The position numbers were made by a program, and so were the translations under genes. The notes under the pieces were generated by a model that was given only the letters and a program-made list of their open reading frames with translations, did not search any database and was not told where the DNA came from. A stretch of 25,432 bases of DNA, from IMG/VR virus record IMGVR_UViG_3300005468_000056, positions 1 through 25,432 of that record. One strand, 5' to 3'. Source of the DNA: a virus. The stretch's first letter is position 1, and each line of letters begins with the position of its first letter. Below, piece by piece: positions 14,908-21,189 of the stretch.

Positions 14908-14935
14908 AGGATAGCGTCACCTTCCCCAGACACAA
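14908..14935 (-). promoter_or_regulatory. Candidate promoter for capsid and tail genes
   Basis: On the minus strand TTGTGT (14935-14930) and TATCCT (14913-14908) are separated by 16 bases, resembling -35 and -10 elements of a primary-sigma promoter (TTG of -35 kept; TANNNT at -10). It stands after two hairpins that would stop transcription from the right, exactly where a new start for the capsid unit is expected. The predicted leader is about 105 bases. Confidence 0.5.
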
Positions 14936-14940
14936 AGAAC

Positions 14941-14974
14941 GCTCCCGGCCACGGGGGTCGTGGTGTCCGGGAGC
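14941..14974 (-). terminator. Second hairpin upstream of the capsid promoter
   Basis: GCTCCCGG (14941-14948) pairs with CCGGGAGC (14967-14974), and CCACG (14949-14953) pairs with CGTGG (14959-14963) with a 3-base bulge. Read leftward it is followed by GTTCTTTGTG, a partial T-tract that merges into the -35 region of the capsid promoter. It probably backs up the terminator at 15045-15080. Confidence 0.5.
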
Positions 14975-15044
14975 GGTCTATCAGGAAGGAAGAAAATCAC
15001 GACGTGCGCATACCCGTCATAGTAGCGCCGCGTGTTTGGGGCAC

Positions 15045-15080
15045 AAAAAAGCACCCCCGCCTTACCCGGGCGGGGGTGCT
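15045..15080 (-). terminator. Intrinsic terminator closing the leftward cassette genes
   Basis: AGCACCCCCGCC (15050-15061) and GGCGGGGGTGCT (15069-15080) form a perfect 12-bp stem with a 7-base loop, and read leftward the stem runs into six T residues (15050-15045). On the plus strand it is followed by CTTTTG, so weaker activity in that direction is possible. It lies 38 bases after the stop of the 41-aa membrane protein gene. Confidence 0.85.
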
Positions 15081-15117
15081 CTTTTGAGGAGAGGTGTACC
15101 GGGCCGAGCCTACTCCG

Positions 15118-15243
15118 CTACACCTTGCGGCGAGTGCTCCACGGGGCAAGCCACGAGAACAGGAGCGAGAGGGCCAGCCCGGCGAGGCCGACGAGCGGCA
15201 CCATCACGTCGGACGCGTGGAAGATCCAATGTCCGTCATTCAT
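15118..15243 (-). CDS. 41-aa single-span membrane protein
   Basis: A short gene from ATG 15243, sharing one base with the stop of the 124-aa gene (TGATG), with AAGGGAGGT five to six bases upstream, a very strong ribosome site. The product is a hydrophilic N-terminus (MNDGHWIFHASD), one hydrophobic segment (residues 13-34, VMVPLVGLAGLALSLLFSWL) and a basic end (STRRKV), which predicts a single membrane span with the C-terminus inside. A second ATG six bases on is in another frame and stops after eleven codons. Small membrane proteins of this kind in phages include holin-like, anti-holin and superinfection-exclusion proteins. None can be chosen from sequence, and no endolysin gene is near. Confidence 0.72.
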   Translation of the reverse strand: MNDGHWIFHASDVMVPLVGLAGLALSLLFSWLAPWSTRRKV

Positions 15244-15617
15244 CACACACCTCCCTTTGTGCTGTCGATCAGGCGGATTCCGCCCTGGTAGGCCCACGCA
15301 TCTCCGGTGAACCGGTTGTTACGGTCCAGCCACGGCCCTGCCTGGTAGGCGACGGTGGGGATGCCGCCACGGGGCTGTGTCGGCGGCAGGTCCGCGAAAC
15401 GGACCGCGCCGCATGGACATCGCTCGGTGACCTCCCAGCCGAACACGCCTTTAGACTGCGGGATGCAGCGGTGCAGGAGGCGGAACAGAAGACCTCGGAC
15501 ACCTGTGGGCAGTGGCACGGACCAGAACGGTACCGGTGTGCCTTCGACGATTTTGTGGGCTACGTGGCCCGATCCGGTGTCTCGGGTCCACATCCAGTCG
15601 GTAATGCTCTCCGACAT
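15243..15617 (-). CDS. 124-aa protein of unknown function in cassette
   Basis: I start at ATG 15617, preceded by GGGAGG four bases upstream; a GTG directly before it is an alternative. The sequence is rich in Trp, Pro and aromatic residues and shows no known family to me. Visible parts are an N-terminal MSESITDWMWTRDTGSGHVA, a hydrophobic stretch (VRGLLFRLLHRCI, 40-52), a CPC pair (RCPCGAVRF, Cys 67 and 69; Cys 51 nearby) that could bind metal, and a Gly/Trp-rich C-terminus. It is co-transcribed and translationally coupled with the 41-aa membrane protein and faces away from the plus-strand gene at 15673. This suggests a two-gene functional unit unrelated to virion assembly, but function is unknown. 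Confidence 0.7.
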   Translation of the reverse strand: MSESITDWMWTRDTGSGHVAHKIVEGTPVPFWSVPLPTGVRGLLFRLLHRCIPQSKGVFGWEVTERCPCGAVRFADLPPTQPRGGIPTVAYQAGPWLDRNNRFTGDAWAYQGGIRLIDSTKGGV

Positions 15618-15656
15618 CACGCCTCCCTATCTCCTAACGCGGGTGGTTGGCTTTCC

Positions 15657-15672
15657 ATGCTAGGGTGTGTCC
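15657..15672 (+). promoter_or_regulatory. Extended -10 leaderless promoter of the plus-strand gene, overlapping a divergent -10
   Basis: TGCTAGGGT (15658-15666) matches the extended -10 form TGnTANNNT. The ATG at 15673 follows the hexamer by six bases, so transcription would start at or next to the start codon. That is the arrangement of leaderless actinobacterial genes, and no ribosome site is present, which agrees. On the minus strand TAGCAT (15662-15657) overlaps it and could be the -10 of the divergent 124-aa gene. No clear -35 is seen for either. Confidence 0.55.
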
Positions 15673-16254
15673 ATGGACAATACAACCCTGCCGGTCGGCG
15701 AATCTGTCGACCTCACGACAGTTCAGCAGCTTGCCGAGGCGGTCCACATGCGGCTAGGCGCTATCGAGGCGTTCACCGGGTACGGGTACACCGACGCCCG
15801 GCGAGACGTCATGACGCGCGCGCACGAGGTCGTCGACGAGCTGCGGGCGTGCCGCCTGCGCACGGTCAACCCCGGGTTCGAATGGCACGCCATCCTGCAG
15901 GCCAACGCGGTCTGTCACGTGCTGTTCGGCGAGCTCCACCCGCCGGCCCAGTTTTGGATGACACCGCTGGGCGCAGACGTCGCCTGGCTCATCGGCTACC
16001 CCCATTCGGTGGTGCCGGTGTGGGCAGCTGCAGCGGTGTGCAACCTGAATCGGTCGGTCGCTTCGACGGCCGTCAAGGAAGGCCGGCTCGTGCTCACGCC
16101 CGCGGGCGTGCGCGATTACGTGCGCCGCTATCCGCGGTGGACGCGGTGGGCGAAAACCCTGCAGCCGGACGCGTCGACGATGCAGCCGGTCGCACCCGCG
16201 CACTCGTGGGATGTCGGCAAGCTGACCCGGCGCACCGCAGTGCAGCCGGCATGA
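15673..16254 (+). CDS. Candidate helix-turn-helix protein, only plus-strand gene
   Basis: A 193-aa protein; ATG 15673 is chosen over GTG 15667 because of the promoter spacing. Its coding potential is better than plus-strand shadows elsewhere: it has normal amino-acid composition and it ends just before a terminator. Residues 15-65 are helical. Residues 112-152 resemble a MerR- or excisionase-like helix-turn-helix (VWAAAAVCNLNRSVAST, then AVKEGRLVLTPAGVRDYV), where the GRL-L-P turn and following helix are typical. The C-terminus (165-193) is probably disordered. It could regulate the divergent 124-aa and 41-aa genes or the capsid promoter. The fold call is moderate; the regulatory target is speculation. 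It lacks any feature of a virion protein. Confidence 0.75.
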   Translation: MDNTTLPVGESVDLTTVQQLAEAVHMRLGAIEAFTGYGYTDARRDVMTRAHEVVDELRACRLRTVNPGFEWHAILQANAVCHVLFGELHPPAQFWMTPLGADVAWLIGYPHSVVPVWAAAAVCNLNRSVASTAVKEGRLVLTPAGVRDYVRRYPRWTRWAKTLQPDASTMQPVAPAHSWDVGKLTRRTAVQPA

Positions 16255-16256
16255 CG

Positions 16257-16291
16257 AAAAGCCCGAGGGGTCTCCAGTCCCTCGGGCTTTT
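16257..16291. terminator. Bidirectional intrinsic terminator between convergent genes
   Basis: AAAAGCCCGAGGG (16257-16269) and CCCTCGGGCTTTT (16279-16291) are perfect inverted repeats around a 9-base loop. T-tracts are present on both strands. It lies three bases after the plus-strand gene and about 70 bases after the last gene of the leftward head operon, so it ends both converging transcripts. Confidence 0.93.
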
Positions 16292-16363
16292 CTATTGCCC
16301 CGGCAGGTGTTTCTTATGACTGAACACACCCCTACCAAGACTTCCGGGCAGCACATTATCAGG

Positions 16364-16534
16364 CTAGCGGGGTACCACCTTGCCCTGACCTTTGTAGCTG
16401 GTCCGCAAAGCCACCTCGGCGTGCGCGGCCGTCGGGTAGCGGCCCATCTTGGTGCCGTTGAGCAGCTGCACCGAATACACGGTCGCGGGGGCTGCCGCCG
16501 CGGCGGCGTCACCTCCACCACATCCACATGCCAT
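16364..16534 (-). CDS. 56-aa Cys/Gly-rich small head-region protein
   Basis: A small gene with an excellent ribosome site (GAGGAGGT, five bases before ATG 16534), 12 bases after the stop of the protease gene. The product starts MACGCGGGDAAAAAAPAT and continues VYSVQLLNGTKMGRYPTAAH with a short helix and GKVVPR at the end. The C-x-C pair and Gly run may bind metal; the later part looks like a small beta-beta-alpha fold (strand, turn NGT, strand, helix AAHAEVALRTS). Small proteins of this sort are often found near actinophage protease and capsid genes without known function. It is the last gene of the leftward head operon and is followed by the bidirectional terminator. Confidence 0.78.
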   Translation of the reverse strand: MACGCGGGDAAAAAAPATVYSVQLLNGTKMGRYPTAAHAEVALRTSYKGQGKVVPR

Positions 16535-16546
16535 CTGTTACCTCCT

Positions 16547-19500
16547 CTATTCGAATGCGCCGACCAGGGCGGCCGATTCGTCGGCCCACGCGAGCGCGTC
16601 CAGCTCGGCGGCGATCTGCCCCAGGTCGTCGGCCGGCTCGTCGAACCATTGCCCGGCGGCGACCATGTTGGCCATTTGCCCGTCGATGATGTGCGCGCGG
16701 GGGACAACGTGGCCGGGCACGTTCACCGCGAGGATCGCCATCAGCTCGAAGTTCGTCCAGTGCCCCGACGGCGGCGACATCATGAACCGGGTCGCGTCGA
16801 CCGCGGTCACGTCCGGGGCGAGCACGCCGGAGAAGAACGGCCCGAACTCGTCGTCGACGACCCGGCCGTAGGCGAACTCTTTCGACGTGGCGTCGTAGAA
16901 GGCGCGCACCACGCGCGGGGTGCCGTTGACGTCGGCGTGACCCTCACCCATGACGATCTTGCCTGCTTTGATGGGTCCCTCGGTGGTGCGCAGCTCGCCG
17001 AGGTGAAACTCCTTGTAGCCGCTGCGCGAGCGTGGCGGCGGGACGCATACGCCGCGGTGGCCGCGGTTACACGACGACCACGATCCGATGTGCCCGTAGA
17101 CGCGGGTGAACGGCTCGTCGGGCCGGTCGTCGAGCGTCATCGGCGTCAGGCCTTTGGCCTTCACCCGGAACGCGTCGGCCGGGTACGGGTCGAGGCCGGC
17201 GAACACGGCAGCCGCGGTCTGCGACCCGTCCCCGGCGAGGGAGCGCGCCCACTTTTCGGCGCAGCCGCAACCGTCGGAGGCGAGCGCCATTTCGTTCGAC
17301 GTCGAAGCGTCCCAGGGGGCCTGGAGGCTGTCGTCGTCGAACTCGTCGGCCATCTGGTCGTACAGGTCGTCGAGGACGTCGCGGACGTCCTGTTTCGCTG
17401 TGGCCGGGATGTCGGTCTGGTTGAGCCGGGCCGCCACAGCGAACACAGCGCGGGGGACGATGGTGAGCTCGCCGTCGATCACGTCGGCGATCGGCAGTTT
17501 GAACGCGCCTTGCGCGTCGGCCGGGTCGTCGTGCCACAGGAACGCGCGCCCGTACTTGTCCAAGTCCAGCTGGTCGCCGTCGCTGGCCCATTCGACGAGC
17601 CGGCCCACAGCGGCGCCCTTGTCCCATTCGACATCGCGGTCGGCGAACGGAAGATCGTCCCAGCCGTTCGCGCGGACCGCGGCCACCTGGTCGGAGCAGC
17701 CGCACGACGGGCGCATCAAACCCATGACGGCCATGTCGTCGCGGGCGGTGCGCGTGTACAGCTGCGGGGCGCGTGCTTCCGCGAACGCGGTGATCGGGAC
17801 GAGGGTGGCGCCGGCAACCGTCGCATTGGTGATCAACGCGGTGGGTTTGGTGGGGCAGCTGCCGTCCATGGCGCAGGTGTGCGGGTTGAACGTGTTGCCT
17901 GCCTCGTCGGTGAAACTGACATCCATGTCCGGCTCGAGGTCGACCGACGGGCCGATCAGCCCGTGCTCGACGAGGTACATCGCCTTTTCGGCCTGCGGGA
18001 TCTTCTCCGGGTCCAGGAAATACCCTTCGCCCATGATCGTGCCGGGAGGCAGTACGGTGCCGTTCGGCATGGTGTACGGGTCGGAGAGCACCGAATATCC
18101 GGTGAGCGCACCAACGACGACCGCGCCGTCGTGACCGGACTTCTGTTCTTCCTGCCACCGGAACGGCAGCGGAAGCCTGCGGGTCGCCAACGCCTCGGCG
18201 GTGAACTCGCGCCGGTCGCCGGTTTTGACGTCGACCGGGGCGAGCGGGCCACGCCAACCCATCGACGGCGACGGCGCATCCAGGTCCGGCGCTGCTGTGG
18301 TTTCGTCGTCGCCGAGGTCGACCATCATCTGATCGTTTCCGCACATGGCGCAGGCGGTCTGCATCGGCAGCATGATCCGAGTCCCCATAGCGGCCATCCT
18401 TCCAGGTCCAGTCAGGTTGCGGCGGCGCCCGTGCGGGCCGGGGTGTTTGCCGGTGGCCCGCTTGTAAAGGTTGGCCACGGTGCCGTTCACCATGCGCAGC
18501 GGGACGCCCTCTTTCAGCAGGAGCCGGCGGGCGCGGCGGAACGACCCGCGGGTACCCCATCGCACCTTCGCCGCGCCCTCACCCTCGGTCCAATACCGTT
18601 GCAAATGCTCGGGCATGGTGGAGATGTCGAATTCGGTGAGCGCCCACTGTGCGAACGCTTCGGCGTAGTCGAGTAGGTCGGCCTGGAACAGGGCGGCGGC
18701 GGTCTGCTGCGCCTCGGCTTCCATCCCGCGCGGGGTGAGCAGGTACGAGGCGAACTGCCCATATAGGGCGTCCATCTCGTCGTTGGTCATGTCGAAGTTG
18801 ACCTCGTCGCCGTCGTCGCCGAGCGCGGACAGGTGCCACCCGGCGTTGCCCTCTTTCGGGTAGATCGAAAAGTGCTCGTCGTAGCCGGGGTCTTCGGGGT
18901 GCCACGTGCGCGGCTGCAGATCCATGAGCGCGACCATGTAGGGCGCGCGAGGGTCGTTGCCTTCGAACGGCTGCGTCTGCAGCTCACGGCGCAACAATTC
19001 GGTTCCGACGAACGCGGCCAGGCTGCGCATGTCGCCGTCGGACAGGTGCAGGCGGGCGGTTTTCTCCTCCCAATCCTCGCTGACTACCTCGTCGTTTTCG
19101 TCGTATTCCACCTCGCCTTGTGACGGGCCGGTGATGTCGAGCAGGTGTTCCTGATTGCCGCGGCGGGTGACGTCCCGATCGCGCTGCGACCAGTCGAACG
19201 ACCGGTTGTAGTACTGGCCGTCGGGGATGTCAGAGCCGGCGCCGTCGAAGTCGATCGCATCGTCGCCAGTGCGGTTGCCGGCCTTGGCGGCTTTCGCCTT
19301 GAGCATGTTAAACAGGGCCGTGGAATGCCCGAAACGGCCACCCACACCGCGCGGGTGTTTGCTCTTGAAGTCCTCCAGGTCGGCGCCGGAAAGCGCGAAT
19401 TCCCAGCCGGCGATGAGGTCCACCACGTCGGCGGCGGTCTCGCCGAACACGCTGTCGGCCTCGAGCGGCTCGAGTGTGAACGTGCCGGCGCCGCCCGTGC

Positions 19501-21007
19501 GGCCACCCACCACCCGGGGCACAGGCTCATTCAGGTTCTTGATCAGCCGCTTGCGGCGGCCATCGCTGTCGACCGTCTCCAACACGATGACCGGCTGACC
19601 TCCCACAATGTCGCGTTTCGTGCCGCGGATGTGGAGCGTCTCGCCGTTCTCTTCGATCTGGTCGCCGACGCTGAGCGAGTGCGCGTTCATCTTCGACGTG
19701 TGCGACTTGGGCCGGTTCGCCTTCACATGTTCGATCCGGTCGAGGATCTCCTGCTTGGTGCGCAGGTCGCTCATGTCGATGCCGAGATCGCGGGCCTGCC
19801 GCTGCACCTCGCGGATATTGGGCAGGTTGCCGGCGGCGGGCTGGCCTTGCACGTGCGAGTCGGACAGGACCGCGGCCAGCTCGTCCACGGTCAGCTTGTT
19901 CGGGTCGCCCACGGCCAGCTTGCGGCGGCGCACAGCGGCCACCAGCGACCGCTTAGAGAACCCGTTCAACGCGTCGTGCTCGCCCGACTCGAGCGCAGCA
20001 TCGACCGTCTTAGGGCGCTTCTTAGGCACCGGAGGAGGACCATACTCGAGGGTCGCGTTGCCCCGGATCGCGCGTGAATCGAGTTTCGCACCGACAGACG
20101 CATCCATGATCATCGTACGTTTCTGGTCGGCGGTCGTATCGCTGGGCACGCTGTAGTGCTTAGCGAGCGCCGCCAGACTTGCGCCCTTGACACCAGCCAA
20201 ATACTTCTGGGCGTCCTCGCGCGACTCGAGCCCCTCGAGATGGCTCGCATGATCACCGGGCGGTGTGGCCTTGGTCGGCTTCAGGCCGGCGTCAGGGTTT
20301 AGCCGGCCTTGCGCTGTCTTCACGGCCTCGGTCATGTGGCCAACCTGCTCATGCAGCTTCGCCGACCGGGCGTTCTGCGCGGCCTTGTCGGCGGCGATGA
20401 TCGCATCGAGCTTGCCGGCGGCGGCCTGATCTTTCTTCGACCACTTCGACCGGTCGCTACCATGCATCCGTTCGGCGTTGCGCAGCCGCTCACGAGCCTT
20501 GTTCACCACGGCCGGGGCGGGCGCAGGCGGCGGCGCCTCACGCAGCGCGCCGCGCAACGCGCCAGGCACATAGCCCTTGTGTCCGCGGATGGCGACAGCC
20601 TGCGACGGTTTGACCTCCTCGACACCACCCGAGTCGCCTTCCGCTTTCGCCTTGACCGCGGCGGCCGACGGGGTGTCGGGCGCGTCTGCGTGGGCGAATA
20701 GGCCACCCTTGCCGCGGTGGTGTTTCTTGTTGAATTCGGCCCTGGCCAAACCTGCCAGCGATGCGACCTGCCCGACGGGTTCCTCGTACGGGATCTCGGC
20801 GATGTCGAGCAGGTCGTTTGACCATCCGTCGATCCGCTCGAGCACCTGGTCGACGGTGAGGTCTTCGGTATCGATCGGGGCGAGCTCGTCGAAGAGGTCT
20901 TCGGCCGCGCCGGTACCGAACGCGACCTCGCCCGTGGCCGGGTCGATGACGATCAGGTCCAGCACGGTTGCAGTGTCGGCGGTGGCGACGGCGAAAACGC
21001 GCATCAT
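16547..21007 (-). CDS. Giant head protein with C-terminal prohead (capsid maturation) protease
   Basis: A 1486-aa protein from ATG 21007 (ATGA overlap with the gene before). Usual prohead proteases are 200-650 aa. The C-terminal part (about 874-1486) has the S78-like actinophage pattern: GHDGAVVVG with probable catalytic His959, and GLIGPSVDLE with probable Ser1021. It ends with SGHWTNFELM (from 1414) and LAVNVPG, a signature of actinophage maturation proteases. Upstream are an N-terminal beta-rich domain (1-70), HHRGKGGLF (96-104), helical segments resembling Rho-N/SAP modules (about 275-315, 350-382 and 400-430), a small beta barrel-like region (445-490), a second HPRGVGGRF (551-559) and an acidic domain (580-760). 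Likely role: enters the prohead and cleaves the capsid scaffold domain. N-terminal functions are unassigned. Confidence 0.85.
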   Translation of the reverse strand: MMRVFAVATADTATVLDLIVIDPATGEVAFGTGAAEDLFDELAPIDTEDLTVDQVLERIDGWSNDLLDIAEIPYEEPVGQVASLAGLARAEFNKKHHRGKGGLFAHADAPDTPSAAAVKAKAEGDSGGVEEVKPSQAVAIRGHKGYVPGALRGALREAPPPAPAPAVVNKARERLRNAERMHGSDRSKWSKKDQAAAGKLDAIIAADKAAQNARSAKLHEQVGHMTEAVKTAQGRLNPDAGLKPTKATPPGDHASHLEGLESREDAQKYLAGVKGASLAALAKHYSVPSDTTADQKRTMIMDASVGAKLDSRAIRGNATLEYGPPPVPKKRPKTVDAALESGEHDALNGFSKRSLVAAVRRRKLAVGDPNKLTVDELAAVLSDSHVQGQPAAGNLPNIREVQRQARDLGIDMSDLRTKQEILDRIEHVKANRPKSHTSKMNAHSLSVGDQIEENGETLHIRGTKRDIVGGQPVIVLETVDSDGRRKRLIKNLNEPVPRVVGGRTGGAGTFTLEPLEADSVFGETAADVVDLIAGWEFALSGADLEDFKSKHPRGVGGRFGHSTALFNMLKAKAAKAGNRTGDDAIDFDGAGSDIPDGQYYNRSFDWSQRDRDVTRRGNQEHLLDITGPSQGEVEYDENDEVVSEDWEEKTARLHLSDGDMRSLAAFVGTELLRRELQTQPFEGNDPRAPYMVALMDLQPRTWHPEDPGYDEHFSIYPKEGNAGWHLSALGDDGDEVNFDMTNDEMDALYGQFASYLLTPRGMEAEAQQTAAALFQADLLDYAEAFAQWALTEFDISTMPEHLQRYWTEGEGAAKVRWGTRGSFRRARRLLLKEGVPLRMVNGTVANLYKRATGKHPGPHGRRRNLTGPGRMAAMGTRIMLPMQTACAMCGNDQMMVDLGDDETTAAPDLDAPSPSMGWRGPLAPVDVKTGDRREFTAEALATRRLPLPFRWQEEQKSGHDGAVVVGALTGYSVLSDPYTMPNGTVLPPGTIMGEGYFLDPEKIPQAEKAMYLVEHGLIGPSVDLEPDMDVSFTDEAGNTFNPHTCAMDGSCPTKPTALITNATVAGATLVPITAFAEARAPQLYTRTARDDMAVMGLMRPSCGCSDQVAAVRANGWDDLPFADRDVEWDKGAAVGRLVEWASDGDQLDLDKYGRAFLWHDDPADAQGAFKLPIADVIDGELTIVPRAVFAVAARLNQTDIPATAKQDVRDVLDDLYDQMADEFDDDSLQAPWDASTSNEMALASDGCGCAEKWARSLAGDGSQTAAAVFAGLDPYPADAFRVKAKGLTPMTLDDRPDEPFTRVYGHIGSWSSCNRGHRGVCVPPPRSRSGYKEFHLGELRTTEGPIKAGKIVMGEGHADVNGTPRVVRAFYDATSKEFAYGRVVDDEFGPFFSGVLAPDVTAVDATRFMMSPPSGHWTNFELMAILAVNVPGHVVPRAHIIDGQMANMVAAGQWFDEPADDLGQIAAELDALAWADESAALVGAFE
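18386..18403 (-). promoter_or_regulatory. Candidate internal ribosome site and start within the protease gene
   Basis: On the minus strand GGAAGG (18403-18398) lies nine bases before ATG 18388-18386, which is in frame at codon 874 (MGTRIMLPMQ). Translation here would give a 613-aa protease of more usual size without the N-terminal domains. Another in-frame ATG at 18397 is too close to the GGAAGG to be used well. Confidence 0.45.
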
Positions 21008-21189
21008 GCCCCTTCCACAGGTTGATCGGCAGGCTCATTATCGGCCCGGTACCCACGCGTCCACCACAAGGCGAGCACCTGTTCGGGTTGCCCGTCGCCG
21101 GGGTCGAACGGGCATGCGGACAGCGGCAGGCCGGAATCGGCGGCGTGTTTGCCGGCGGTGTAGGCGGCGTCTTTGAGCGTCTCGCTCAT
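21004..21189 (-). CDS. Rmf/CrpP-like small protein
   Basis: A 61-aa protein from ATG 21189, overlapping the preceding stop by four bases (ATGA) and the next start by four bases. The pattern A-x-x-A-G-x-x-A-x-x-x-G, then CPF (26-28), then W-W-x-x-G-Y (42-47) fits the ribosome modulation factor/CrpP superfamily, in which bacterial Rmf pairs ribosomes into 100S dimers and other members have varied or unknown roles. Related small proteins occur in many actinophages. Its tight coupling between two head genes suggests co-production with the head proteins. Whether it binds ribosomes, is packaged, or helps head assembly is not known. The family call is from a short motif, so moderate. Confidence 0.72.
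   Translation of the reverse strand: MSETLKDAAYTAGKHAADSGLPLSACPFDPGDGQPEQVLALWWTRGYRADNEPADQPVEGA

Larger units (their letters stand above)
14796..15117. other. Intergenic region between membrane protein and capsid genes
   Basis: This 322-base stretch holds no convincing gene. It contains, right to left, the terminator at 15045-15080, a second hairpin at 14941-14974, a candidate promoter at 14908-14935, a palindrome at 14882-14898 and the roughly 100-base leader of the capsid message. A ten-codon minus-strand frame (ATGGTGATCC...) inside the palindrome region has no ribosome site and is not called. Confidence 0.7.

Noticed and set aside
14796-14933. 46-codon upstream extension of the major capsid frame
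   Set aside because: It would start upstream of the candidate -10 and read through the promoter and palindrome. The internal ATG 14795 has a proper ribosome site and matches the expected N-terminus.
15004-15087. Short plus-strand frame with AGGAAGG upstream (start GTG 15004)
   Set aside because: The frame consists mostly of the terminator hairpin at 15045-15080 and encodes a short basic peptide with no support.
16295-18676. Plus-strand open frame of 793 codons opposite the protease
   Set aside because: It begins just after the bidirectional terminator, has Arg/Val/Gly-rich composition and no domain, and is antisense to the well-supported protease domain. It is a G+C shadow.
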